Positions 51,340 to 59,924 of a stretch of 64,000 nt of DNA are shown here, in pieces. Location: assembly GCA_014584575.1 (NCBI GenBank), contig JACTMP010000073.1, forward strand, positions 1-64,000. Direction: 5' to 3'. Every line of letters starts with the position of its first letter. Within the stretch, counting starts at the first letter, position 1. The stretch is from Chloroflexota bacterium (lineage in GTDB: Bacteria; Chloroflexota; Anaerolineae; Promineifilales; Promineifilaceae). Position numbers and translations under genes: made by a program. The notes beneath the pieces were generated by a model that ran no database searches, was not told the origin of the DNA, and saw nothing but the letters and a program-made list of their open reading frames with translations.

Positions 51340-51894
51340 ATGGACAAAAAAAGTGAAAAAACAGGGTTGACCCGCGCCAACGCCGTCTTTGGAGTGGCGT
51401 TGATTGTGTTGGGGATTGCATTTCTCATTGGCGAACTGCTGGACATCACCATCGGGCAGTACATCTGGCCCTTTTTTGTGATTGTGCCCGGCATCATGTT
51501 ATTCCTGGGGGCGTTGATGTTGGATGAGGAAGTGGGGCAGGCGGTGGCTATGGTCAGCGGCATTGTGACCATGGTGGGGCTGATTATGCTGGCGCAAAAC
51601 ATCACCGATGCCTGGGCCAGTTGGGCCTATGCCTGGGCGCTGGTTGCCCCCACCGGCGTAGGTGTCGGGCTGTGGCTCTTTGGCGCGGTCAAAGAACGCG
51701 CCGACATGGTGAAATCTGGCAAAGACCTGGTCAAAGTTGGGCTAACTATTTTTGTGATAGCCGCCATTTTCTTTGAACTGGTCATCGGCATCAATGGGTT
51801 TGGCCTGGGCACCTATGCCCTGCCGCTGCTGCTCATCGGCCTGGGTTTTGTGCTGCTGCTGCGCAATTTCCGCGCCAACTGGCACAAAGCTTAA
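51340..51894 (+). CDS. Small four-to-six-helix membrane protein
   Basis: 184 residues; GGAGG is seven bases before the ATG. Hydrophobic segments lie near 17-35, 40-60, 66-84, 95-112 and 132-175 (VGLTIFVIAAIFFELVIGI and ALPLLLIGLGFVLLLR). It resembles the DUF5668/LiaI-type small membrane proteins. It is encoded 100 bases upstream of a LiaF-like gene in the same direction, which hints at cell-envelope stress sensing. No catalytic motif. Confidence 0.72.
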   Translation: MDKKSEKTGLTRANAVFGVALIVLGIAFLIGELLDITIGQYIWPFFVIVPGIMLFLGALMLDEEVGQAVAMVSGIVTMVGLIMLAQNITDAWASWAYAWALVAPTGVGVGLWLFGAVKERADMVKSGKDLVKVGLTIFVIAAIFFELVIGINGFGLGTYALPLLLIGLGFVLLLRNFRANWHKA

Positions 51895-51897
51895 AGG

Positions 51898-51982
51898 TGT
51901 CAGGTGTTTAGGTTTCAAGTGTCAGGTGTCAGGTGTCAAGTTGCTGGTACATGACACGCGACACTTGACACTTGACACTCTT
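51898..51982. repeat. GTGTCAGGTGTC and GACACTTGACAC inverted repeat
   Basis: GTCAGGTGTCAGGTGTCAAG on the left and TGACACGCGACACTTGACACTTGACAC-type words on the right form a long hairpin, ending near AGGAGG, the ribosome binding site of the next gene. Confidence 0.72.
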
Positions 51983-51995
51983 TAGGAGGTTTAGG

Positions 51996-53024
51996 ATGGC
52001 TGAGTTAACGCATGAAGAACAAAAGCATCGGTCTTTGTTTGGGCCGATTGTGTTGATTGCTATTGGGCTGTTTCTCTTATTTAACCAGGTGAACCCGGTG
52101 ACGGATTTGCACTGGCTGGATGTGCTGCGCTTGTGGCCGCTGATGCTGGTGTTTTTGGGGCTGAACATTTTGGTGCTGCAAGCGCCACGGCCGTACAGCG
52201 CTTTTCTGAGTGGGTTAATTGCCCTTATCGCCGTGCTGGTCTTTGGTTACGTGCTGCTGAATGGACTGGGCGGCTCGTGGTGGGGCAACCGGAGCAGTGC
52301 CGCTATTGGCGACTGGCAGACCGACACGATTCAATATGCTGCGCCAGGGGTGGACACGGCCGTGTACAACATCACCATCGGCCCACCTGGCGCCGACCTG
52401 TACGCCCTGGAAGACAGCCGCAAGTTGATCGAAGGCACGGTCTATTACCAGGATGATTACCTGTTTGAAACCAGCGCCAGCGGCAGCAAAGCCACGGTGA
52501 CGCTGGCCCCCAATGACAGCGACGAGAGTTGGGTTTTCTGGCCCAATTATTGGCGTGAGTACGGCGAGGCCAACCGCTGGCAGGTGGGCATCAGCCCGCG
52601 TGTAGTGGCCGCATTGACCCTGGAAACGGTGGCCGGTTCCACCCATCTGGATTTGCAGGATTTACAGTTGAGCGAATTGACTGCCACGACCAATGCGGCC
52701 GAGACGGAAATGCTGCTGCCCGGCGGCGACTACGACGCCACCCTGGTGAATAATGCCACCAGTACGGAGATTACACTGCCCGCGGACGGCCGTCAGGCCA
52801 TTGATCTGCAAGTGAACGCCGGCGCGGTGACGCTGCACCTGCCGCCCGGCGTGGCCGCACGGGTAGAGGTGGAGCAGTCGTTGGGTGGGTTCACCGTTCA
52901 TGATGCCGCCTTGCAGCCGGTGGAAGGGCAGGAAAATGTGTGGCAGACTGCCGGTTATGCATCGGCCACCGACCAGCTTGACCTGACCATTCACGTCAAT
53001 GTCGGTTCGGTAACAATTGATTAA
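51996..53024 (+). CDS. LiaF-like membrane protein with a beta-rich C-terminal domain
   Basis: 342 residues from the ATG at 51996 (AGGAGG upstream). Three N-terminal helices (about 18-36, 44-65, 71-93: FGPIVLIAIGLFLLF, LWPLMLVFLGLNIL, LIALIAVLVFGYVLL) are followed by a beta-rich domain of about 230 residues with short repeats (LTLETVAGSTHLDLQDLQLSEL, INVGSVTID). LiaF-like proteins silence a two-component sensor in Firmicutes; no LiaSR genes are visible here. It shares direction with the small membrane gene upstream. Confidence 0.76.
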   Translation: MAELTHEEQKHRSLFGPIVLIAIGLFLLFNQVNPVTDLHWLDVLRLWPLMLVFLGLNILVLQAPRPYSAFLSGLIALIAVLVFGYVLLNGLGGSWWGNRSSAAIGDWQTDTIQYAAPGVDTAVYNITIGPPGADLYALEDSRKLIEGTVYYQDDYLFETSASGSKATVTLAPNDSDESWVFWPNYWREYGEANRWQVGISPRVVAALTLETVAGSTHLDLQDLQLSELTATTNAAETEMLLPGGDYDATLVNNATSTEITLPADGRQAIDLQVNAGAVTLHLPPGVAARVEVEQSLGGFTVHDAALQPVEGQENVWQTAGYASATDQLDLTIHVNVGSVTID

Positions 53025-53097
53025 ATCCTTGTCTGTTTCTTACACACAAAACGGCCGTTTGCACTACAATCTGACCAGTTTTATTTCAACGTGCATA

Positions 53098-53131
53098 AGA
53101 CCTGACAGGTCTCTGAAGACCTGTCAGGTCT
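53098..53131. repeat. 15-bp AGACCTGACAGGTCT hairpin
   Basis: Arms 53098-53112 and 53117-53131 with a four-base loop. It starts 74 bases after the LiaF-like gene and ends 20 bases before the rhodanese start. It may end the first transcript or act on the second. Confidence 0.75.
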
Positions 53132-53151
53132 GTGTATATGGAGTGTGAATA

Positions 53152-53574
53152 ATGGCAAAGAAACTGATTTTGTGGCTGGTATTGTTAGCAGCCGTCCTCC
53201 TGGCGGCGTGTGGTGGGGCGGCGGAAACGGCCGTGCCCGCCGCCGACATTGACGTAGCCAGTCTACCGGCCACCATAGATGTGCAAACGGTTGACTCTGT
53301 CAAAGAGCGGGATGATGTGGTGCTGATTGATGTGCGCGAACAGTGGGAATACGACGAAGGGCACATCCCCGGCATCACTCTGATTCCCATGAATGAAGTC
53401 GCCGACCGCCTGAGCGAAATCCCCACCGACAAAACAGTCATCCTCACCTGCCGCAGCGGTAACCGCAGTGGGCAAGTGGCCGAATTCTTGCGCGGCGAAG
53501 GCTACGACAACGTCCACAATATGGAAGGCGGCATCCTCGCCTGGGAAGCCGCCGGTCTGCCGGTTGACCAATGA
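53152..53574 (+). CDS. Rhodanese-domain lipoprotein
   Basis: 140 residues. The signal sequence ends in a lipobox, LLAAC, with Cys20 to be lipidated. A rhodanese domain follows, with DVREQWEYDEGHIPG (60-74), the active Cys100 in CRSGNRS and GGILAWEAAGLPVDQ. Rhodanese domains move sulphane sulphur. The protein should sit on the outer face of the membrane, where it could handle sulphur or cyanide, but the partner is unknown. Confidence 0.9.
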   Translation: MAKKLILWLVLLAAVLLAACGGAAETAVPAADIDVASLPATIDVQTVDSVKERDDVVLIDVREQWEYDEGHIPGITLIPMNEVADRLSEIPTDKTVILTCRSGNRSGQVAEFLRGEGYDNVHNMEGGILAWEAAGLPVDQ

Positions 53575-53688
53575 TTGTGCCCCCTCTATCGAGTGGTAAG
53601 TGCGCCGCGCATATAGTTTTGGCGCGCCAATTGCCCAGATTCCCCCGGGATCGAGATCGGGTATACTTTTAACGGCGAGGATGGGAAG

Positions 53689-54528
53689 ATGAGCGCAGAG
53701 AAGATGGTTGTCGCCTTTCAGGGCGAACCGGGGGCATATTCGGAGCAGGCGGTGCATGAACATTGTGGGCCGGAAACACGGACACGGCCGTGCCGCACCT
53801 TCACCGAAATTTTTGAGAGCATCCACAATGGCGAGGCCACACACGGCATGTTGCCGGTGGAAAATTCGCTGGCGGGTATGATTGCCCCCGCCTATGATTT
53901 GCTCATTGACCACGACTTGCGCGTGCAGGCCGAAGTCATTGTGAAGGTGGAGCATTACCTGATGGCCGCCGCGGGAATGCAGCTAAAAGATGTCAAACGC
54001 GCCATCTCCCACCCGCAGGCGTTGGCGCAATGTGAACAGAGCCTGCGGCGGCTGCGCATCCAACCGGTGGAGCATTATGATACCGCCGGCGCCGCCCGCG
54101 ATCTGGCCGCACAGCCGCAGCCGGACACGGCCGCCATCGCCAGCCGCCTGGCCGCGGAAACGTACAATCTGGAAGTGCTGGCGCAACATATTGAAGACCA
54201 ACCGTTTAATTACACCCGCTTCTTTTTACTGGGCAAAACCGACCCGCCGCGCCAGGACCCCAGCAAAACCTCCATCATTTTCACCACCCGGCATATCCCT
54301 GGGGCGCTGCATTCTATCTTGGGGGAACTGGCCGACCGGGGGATAAATCTGACCAAGATCGAGTCACGGCCGCGCCGCAACCGACCCTGGCATTATCGCT
54401 TTTTTGTGGATTTTGAGGGGCACGAGAGTGATGAGAATGTGCAGGAGGCGATGTTGGGCATTCTCAGACACTCTTCCTTTTTACAAGTGCTGGGCAGCTA
54501 CCCCCTGGCAAAGCTAAATGGCAATTGA
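53689..54528 (+). CDS. pheA: Prephenate dehydratase
   Basis: 279 residues. The catalytic half starts FQGEPGAYSEQA and has PVENSLAG, SHPQALAQC and the conserved NYTRF (174-178) with the TRF triad. A C-terminal ACT domain (about 195-270) with GALHSILGELADRGINLTKIESRP binds Phe. It makes phenylpyruvate from prephenate, the last committed step to phenylalanine. It stands alone, without chorismate mutase. The end of the gene (NGN and stop) lies in a repeat shared with the convergent gene at 54535. Confidence 0.94.
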   Translation: MSAEKMVVAFQGEPGAYSEQAVHEHCGPETRTRPCRTFTEIFESIHNGEATHGMLPVENSLAGMIAPAYDLLIDHDLRVQAEVIVKVEHYLMAAAGMQLKDVKRAISHPQALAQCEQSLRRLRIQPVEHYDTAGAARDLAAQPQPDTAAIASRLAAETYNLEVLAQHIEDQPFNYTRFFLLGKTDPPRQDPSKTSIIFTTRHIPGALHSILGELADRGINLTKIESRPRRNRPWHYRFFVDFEGHESDENVQEAMLGILRHSSFLQVLGSYPLAKLNGN

Positions 54529-54549
54529 TAATTGTCAATTGTCAATTGG
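54522..54549. repeat. CAATTGATAATTGTCAATTG repeat holding the stop codons of two convergent genes
   Basis: CAATTGATAATTGTCAATTGTCAATTGG-type words span the pheA stop (54526-54528) and the stop of the GT39-like gene (54535-54537, read on the minus strand, encoding PIDN and stop). Confidence 0.8.
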
Positions 54550-57324
54550 TTCCAGGCGGATGGCGTCGCTGGTAGCGCCGTCGGGCAGGGTAACTTGCAG
54601 GCGACGGCCGTCTTCCGCCAGATAAATCCCCACTTCCAATGGATAGCTTCCAGGGGGGGCTGTTTCCGGCAGAACAATCCGGTAACTGTCAATGACCACT
54701 TCGCCCACCTGCCAGCGTGTGGTAGGGTACTGGCCTTGCTGCGGCATCACGTCTTGCTGCCAGGCGCAGGGGTTACACGTGCCATCCGGCTGTAACAAAT
54801 GGACAAAGATGGTGTAATCATCTGCCAGAAGTTGTGCTGCCTGCCAGACGAGGGCGAGGGTGTAGACGCCCGGCTCATCCGTGGCGTTCAGGCTGTAACC
54901 AAGTAGGGTGATTTCATTACCCAAAATGGCGTTGACATCATTTTCAAATGGGGGTGGCGTAAAAAGGCGCTGTGTTGCATTGACGGTAAGCAGCCCCAGG
55001 TCAGCCCCTGTGAGTTTCTCTCCGTTTTCATCAAAAAACCGGGCAATCAGTTGATACTCTCCGGCCGGCATAGCGGCGGGAATGGGCAAAATCTGGCGGT
55101 CTATGATGAATTGAGGGGGCTGCCATTCGCCGAAGGGGTAACGGCCGTAGACAGGCTGAGTTTCCAGGATAGGATATTCTGAGCTAGAAGAGTGTCTGAG
55201 AATGAATTGGATTGTGGTGGGGGCAATAGTTCTGGTCGCCAGCCACCATAAGGCCACACCGTACTGTTCACCGGCAGCTACTTCTGGTGCGCCACGTTCA
55301 AAACCAAGCAGCCGCAGATATGGCCGTACCTGGCTCTCCCAACGATGTGGCGGCTGTGGAATCTGGTCCGGTAGACCGGTGGCCTGGATGGGTACATCTT
55401 CAATAAACGTGGCGCTGCCCGCGTAACGGCCGTTGGCATCCAGTCGCGGCAGCACCTCCCCGGTTGCCCCCGAAAACAGCCCCACACGCAAACGGTAATC
55501 GTCCGGCGGCGCGCCGGCGGGCACCGGCACCTCTACCCGCTGCACAATGATCTCCCCCGGCGACCACTGCCCCGCCGGATAGGCAAACGTCTCCACCTGG
55601 CTCCAGCGCTGCCCCTGGCTATCTTCCAGTTGTACAAAAGGGGTAAAGTCGCCCGGCTGCGTCATTTTCACCTGCCAGTAAAGCGTCAGCGGCAAGGTTC
55701 TGTCCGGCGATCCGGCGCCCACATCGTAGCCAAGCAAGAGGACGCTGCCGCCAAAATTGTCGCCAACCGGGTGGCTGATGGTCAGCGGCGGCATAGTTGC
55801 CAGTTCATAAGCCGCAAACGCCGGGCTGCCATCTGGCGCCAGGCCAGATGGCAGCGGCGTGGCCTGGGCAAAATAAGGCGCGGCCCAGTCCGGTAAGGGG
55901 CTGTTATGGGGGAAGATGTAGACGGCCGTTTGCCCCGGCGGAAATACCACTGCCTGGCTTTGCGGCAGCCACTTCACCTGCCCATACTTTCCGCTCAGGA
56001 AGGCCACTGTTGGATGCTGATAATGCTCGGCGGCCACATACAGTTGTTTGCCGGTGGCGTCCAACTCATTCAGGAAGCGGGCGGCGGCGGCCAGGTCTCC
56101 ATCCGTCTCAAAAAAAACGTCGGCCCGCACCCCCCACTGCCGGAAGTAAAGGCGGTCCGCAAATAAACTACCCACCAGCAAGACGAGGGTGGCGATCACC
56201 AGGGCAGCGGTAGTGGGCTGTGGCCGGCCGAAACGGTTATGCACATCATCCAGCAGCGTCATCAGGCCAATGGCGGGCAGGTAAAAGATGAAGGGGATCA
56301 GGCCAAAGGCACGGATGTTGCTGGGCACAATTTCGTTCACGGCCAGGGCAGTGGGTAAAACCATCACCAGGGGAGCCAGGATGAGCAGCAGCGATGCGCC
56401 CCGCTGCCAATCGGCCGTCGCCTTGCGCCAGCGAAAAATTAGTGTGCCCCACCCTACCAGCAGCAGCCCGCCCCAGAACCAGTCGAACAACGGCCGTCCC
56501 GGTACATTGAACCGCATATATGGGTCGCCCTGCAAAAAGAACATGCCCAATGATTTGAGGTAGCTCTGGGGAATGGTGAGTGTATTTTCGCCAGGGGCCA
56601 CCTGGGAAATGCGCACCCAGAAGGCGTCCGGGTGCAGGCGGAAATAGTTGAGCAAGGGCAGAGTGATAGCAAAGGCGATGAGGAGGGTGACGGCCGTTTG
56701 CAGCCACCGCCCTTTCCAATTAGCGCGGTCAAATAACAGCGGTAGAAGCGCCAGCAGCAGCAATAACGGAAACAGGCGCACCGCCAGATAGGTATAGGCA
56801 GCCAACCCCAAAAAAACGCCGGCGGCCACAAAACAATGCCATTGGTTCAGGCGATACCCACGCCACAAAGCTGCAATGGTGAGCGCCTGCAAAAGCGGCT
56901 GGGCATTCACCCGAAACCCCAACCGGCTAAAAAGCAAAACCCAAAAACTAACCGCCAGCAATGCCGCCGCTAACAAAGCAATACGGCGGTCCCGTTTCAG
57001 TTCCATGGCCAACCAGTAGGTGGCGGCAACGGTGAGCAGGCTGATGTAGACGGCCGTTAACCGCAGCGAAAACATCGAACTCCCCACCAGCCTGGTCAGC
57101 CCTCCTGCCAGATAAAAGAACAGCACTTCCTTGCCGGTGTAACTGGCAATAAACACAGGGCGGTAGCCATCAAAAGCAATCTGGGCCACCAGGGTGCCAT
57201 TGGCCGCTTCATCATAGTGCATACCACCGGGAATGTTGGTCAAATCGGGGATACGTAACGTGGCGGCTACCATCAAGCAAAACAGCATAAACAGCAGAGT
57301 ATGATAGTAGCGAATAGCGCGCAT
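54535..57324 (-). CDS. GT39-family (PMT-like) membrane glycosyltransferase
   Basis: 929 residues. It has an N-terminal helix then HYDEAANG (around residue 36), with the acidic pair typical of GT-C transferases. About nine further membrane segments run to about residue 420. The C-terminal half is a long extracellular part of beta-sandwich-like stretches (VQLEDSQGQRWSQVETFAY and LVWQAAQLLADDYTIFVHLL). It should move a sugar or phospholipid-linked group outside the membrane. Substrate unknown. The last four codons are in a repeat shared with pheA. Confidence 0.82.
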   Translation of the reverse strand: MRAIRYYHTLLFMLFCLMVAATLRIPDLTNIPGGMHYDEAANGTLVAQIAFDGYRPVFIASYTGKEVLFFYLAGGLTRLVGSSMFSLRLTAVYISLLTVAATYWLAMELKRDRRIALLAAALLAVSFWVLLFSRLGFRVNAQPLLQALTIAALWRGYRLNQWHCFVAAGVFLGLAAYTYLAVRLFPLLLLLALLPLLFDRANWKGRWLQTAVTLLIAFAITLPLLNYFRLHPDAFWVRISQVAPGENTLTIPQSYLKSLGMFFLQGDPYMRFNVPGRPLFDWFWGGLLLVGWGTLIFRWRKATADWQRGASLLLILAPLVMVLPTALAVNEIVPSNIRAFGLIPFIFYLPAIGLMTLLDDVHNRFGRPQPTTAALVIATLVLLVGSLFADRLYFRQWGVRADVFFETDGDLAAAARFLNELDATGKQLYVAAEHYQHPTVAFLSGKYGQVKWLPQSQAVVFPPGQTAVYIFPHNSPLPDWAAPYFAQATPLPSGLAPDGSPAFAAYELATMPPLTISHPVGDNFGGSVLLLGYDVGAGSPDRTLPLTLYWQVKMTQPGDFTPFVQLEDSQGQRWSQVETFAYPAGQWSPGEIIVQRVEVPVPAGAPPDDYRLRVGLFSGATGEVLPRLDANGRYAGSATFIEDVPIQATGLPDQIPQPPHRWESQVRPYLRLLGFERGAPEVAAGEQYGVALWWLATRTIAPTTIQFILRHSSSSEYPILETQPVYGRYPFGEWQPPQFIIDRQILPIPAAMPAGEYQLIARFFDENGEKLTGADLGLLTVNATQRLFTPPPFENDVNAILGNEITLLGYSLNATDEPGVYTLALVWQAAQLLADDYTIFVHLLQPDGTCNPCAWQQDVMPQQGQYPTTRWQVGEVVIDSYRIVLPETAPPGSYPLEVGIYLAEDGRRLQVTLPDGATSDAIRLEPIDN

Positions 57325-57542
57325 GGCCGAAATTGTATCTGGCTGGTTAACCTCTGTCGAAGCAGGCGCACCTGTGAGGTCCGCCTGGCCAGATGGCTCT
57401 CAATGAGCGTATTGTGAAATAAGTCACTTGCGTAGGTTTTGCGTTGGTTTTGCGTAGGGGCGGCGTACAGACCGGCGTATAAAAGGCGTATAAAATCTAC
57501 GCTGAAGGGTAAAAAATCTCTTCTTCTTCTCCTCCTTTTAAC

Positions 57543-57611
57543 GAGAGTCAGGTTTCGGCGTTCCTGACTCTCCACAAAAATAATGGGCTGGTTGCATAAC
57601 CAGCCCTTTTT
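57543..57611 (+). terminator. Two stem-loops ending in a T-tract; possible small RNA end
   Basis: GAGAGTCAGG/CCTGACTCTC (57543-57572) is followed by GGGCTGGTT/AACCAGCCC (57585-57606) and TTTTT. No plus-strand gene precedes it; the GT39 gene starts at 57324 on the other strand. Upstream are GTATAAAAGGCGTATAAAAT words that include a TATAAA-like box at about 57480-57500. This may be the 3' end of an unannotated small RNA. Confidence 0.5.
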
Positions 57612-58283
57612 ATTTCCCCTAGTACCTGTCCTGAAAAATCGTTAGCAGCAAGCGCTTTAGTGTCCTCTAAACGATTTCATTTTTTCACTTTGTTGCGTTT
57701 AGTGCAGGCTGTGGTGGGAAAGCCCGAAGCGGCTTCGGGCAAATGTCCATGATTAACTCCCACCCCACCGCCTTAACCGCCAGTGCCTTAACCGCCTCGA
57801 ACTCTTCTCGTCTGTAACAGGAAAATTAAGACACGGGGAATAAGATAGGTGGAATACTTTCATTTGAAGTGCAAAAAAGTATAGGTTTATGATGCACTGG
57901 TTAAATCGTTAGCGTAACCGCTCAACACCAGAGGTGTAACGCATTCCAACAGGCGGAGGAGTACAGTGTTCCTACATTAAGCGCGCATCGCCTGGTCGCT
58001 TGGGGCATATTTTCGCTGTCATTGTTAACCTGGCATACCAAACTAAACTCCTATTTCCAACTTGCAACAACTTCATTAACCTTGATGGTGGGACGGGGTG
58101 CATTCCCCATTGTAAAGAAGTAGAGTTACTATCAATCATTGCTTTTATCGGTAGTGTTATTAGCCCAAAGAACCGCACCATCCCTACAAGATCTGTTGGT
58201 TGATTAGCTGTGCCTGGGAAGAAGCATGGCTAACGTTAATTTGGTATAGGGTAGTTAAGTACACCACCAAAATGGAGCAGTGG
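57612..58283. other. Non-coding or unrecognised gap before the diterpene-cyclase gene
   Basis: No gene with family features is seen here. Short reading frames (for example plus strand 58000-58203) have no ribosome binding site or known motif. AACGATTT words occur twice near 57640-57680. The gap may hold regulatory DNA of the cyclase gene; no consensus promoter was found. Confidence 0.6.
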
Positions 58284-59873
58284 ATGAAAGTTAGGAATAA
58301 TATCCATGATGAATCTGGCCAGATAGGCCTGATTGCGCCAGAAGCATATAGCACAGCGTGGGTTGCCATGGTGCCAGATGCCACCGACATCAGTCGTCCG
58401 GCATGGCCACAAGCATTACATTACTTGCGTAGCCATCAGTTGGCTGATGGCGGATGGGGTGAACCAGCACTCTATTTTGCTCATGAGCGGCTGGTCTGTA
58501 CGCTGGCGGCGATTCTGGCATTTTCAACCTGGAACGATCCGGGCGATGCGGTCCATATTGTGCGGGGGCTAGAGGCCATTCACTGTTATGTGGATCATCT
58601 GGCTGCTGAACCTGAGGCGCCCATTGGTTTTGAGCTTTTGTTGCCGGCGTTGTTGAGCCGGTTGGAACCATTTGGATTGGACCTGCCACAAAAGCTGTGG
58701 TCAGATGGTCTCAAACAAATCACAGCCCAAAAGATGGCCTTGATTGGCAAACTGGAGATTGATTATAAACAGCCACGTACCTGGTGGTTTAGCATGGAGA
58801 TGTTGCCAGACGCGCGTCTGGTGGAGGTAGATGAACGTATTCTGGATCAATATGGCTCCATTGCCACCTCAACCGCGGCCACGGCTGCATATCTGCGAGT
58901 CTTACGGCAGCACGGCCGTGACTCCTCCCACGCCGCTACCTATATAAACCATGTACTCCATTTGGGTAACGGAGGAGTAGGTTTTTGCTGGCCCGTTGAG
59001 GTCTTTGAACTGGTTTGGGTGTTGGATAGTTTTCGCCGAGCCGGGTTTGCCCCCACTGATCGGGAGATTGCCCCCCTGATCAAGGAACTGGCGCGCATGT
59101 ATGAAACAGCCCCCATGGGGTTATCCTGGAGCCAGGTATTCCCGGTGAACGATAGCGATAACACAGCTACTGGTTACACCGTGCTACGTTGGGCCGGGCT
59201 AAAACCATCGGAAGAACCCCTGCTCAAATTTTGGGATTCCGACTATTTCTTCACCTATGTGGATGAACGCTCTCCATCTGTCTCGGCCAATGTTCATGCT
59301 CTGATGGCACTTCGCCACCACCTCACCAGTTACGAGCACAAACAATTAGCCATTCGGGTCACAGAATGGTTGCGCGCCCAATTCGACCGCCACAATCAAT
59401 TCTACGACAAATGGCATGTTTCACCCTTGTATGTGACCTCGCGCGCCATTTCCGCCCTGGCCGGTTGGGATGATGACCTGGCGCGGCGCTGTGTAGAATA
59501 CGTTCTGGAAAAACAGGGCAGCACCGGTGGATGGGGAAGTGGTAACCTGCCGACACTGGAAGAGACCAGTTTTGCTGTTTTAGGTTTATTTGCAGCTTGG
59601 GAAGCCGGGTATCTAGCGGATGATTCGTCGTTAAAGCAGGCTCGTCATTTCTTGAGTTCGCATAAGGTTCTCGTCCCAAATGAACGCCTTTGGATTGGCA
59701 AAACGTTGTATCAACCAGTGGGAGTCACAGTCGGCACAATTTATGCCGCCAAAGCTGCCTTAGCCAGGCAAGCAGCTACCGGCTGGACCCAATCACGCAC
59801 CTATCTTACCGCAGCAGGCAATAGCTTTGTCCCTCTATTCACCCATCATCAGGAGAGAGCAGGGATTCATTAG
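58284..59873 (+). CDS. Class II diterpene-cyclase-like protein (ent-copalyl/halimadienyl-PP synthase type)
   Basis: 529 residues from the ATG at 58284, with TGGAG six bases upstream. It has EAYSTAWVAMV (20-30), which matches the SAYDTAW motif of copalyl-type cyclases, GGWG, GSIATSTAATAAYL, and the region of the catalytic DxDD, which here reads D290-S-D292-N293. The middle Asp, the general acid, is kept, while the last Asp is Asn. Such enzymes protonate geranylgeranyl diphosphate to give a bicyclic diphosphate. The bacterial forms are about this long and lack a class I domain. No downstream class I terpene synthase is visible in this window. Confidence 0.85.
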   Translation: MKVRNNIHDESGQIGLIAPEAYSTAWVAMVPDATDISRPAWPQALHYLRSHQLADGGWGEPALYFAHERLVCTLAAILAFSTWNDPGDAVHIVRGLEAIHCYVDHLAAEPEAPIGFELLLPALLSRLEPFGLDLPQKLWSDGLKQITAQKMALIGKLEIDYKQPRTWWFSMEMLPDARLVEVDERILDQYGSIATSTAATAAYLRVLRQHGRDSSHAATYINHVLHLGNGGVGFCWPVEVFELVWVLDSFRRAGFAPTDREIAPLIKELARMYETAPMGLSWSQVFPVNDSDNTATGYTVLRWAGLKPSEEPLLKFWDSDYFFTYVDERSPSVSANVHALMALRHHLTSYEHKQLAIRVTEWLRAQFDRHNQFYDKWHVSPLYVTSRAISALAGWDDDLARRCVEYVLEKQGSTGGWGSGNLPTLEETSFAVLGLFAAWEAGYLADDSSLKQARHFLSSHKVLVPNERLWIGKTLYQPVGVTVGTIYAAKAALARQAATGWTQSRTYLTAAGNSFVPLFTHHQERAGIH

Positions 59874-59924
59874 TAATGAAAGCAATTCTCATATATTCTT
59901 AGCAGAACACAAGGAGGCAACATT

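Noticed and set aside
57273..57575. Small Arg-rich minus-strand frame upstream of the GT39-like gene
   Set aside because: It overlaps the GT39 start and the double hairpin; no family features.
58000..58203. 67-residue frame before the diterpene-cyclase gene
   Set aside because: No ribosome binding site, no motif, and composition not unlike random sequence.
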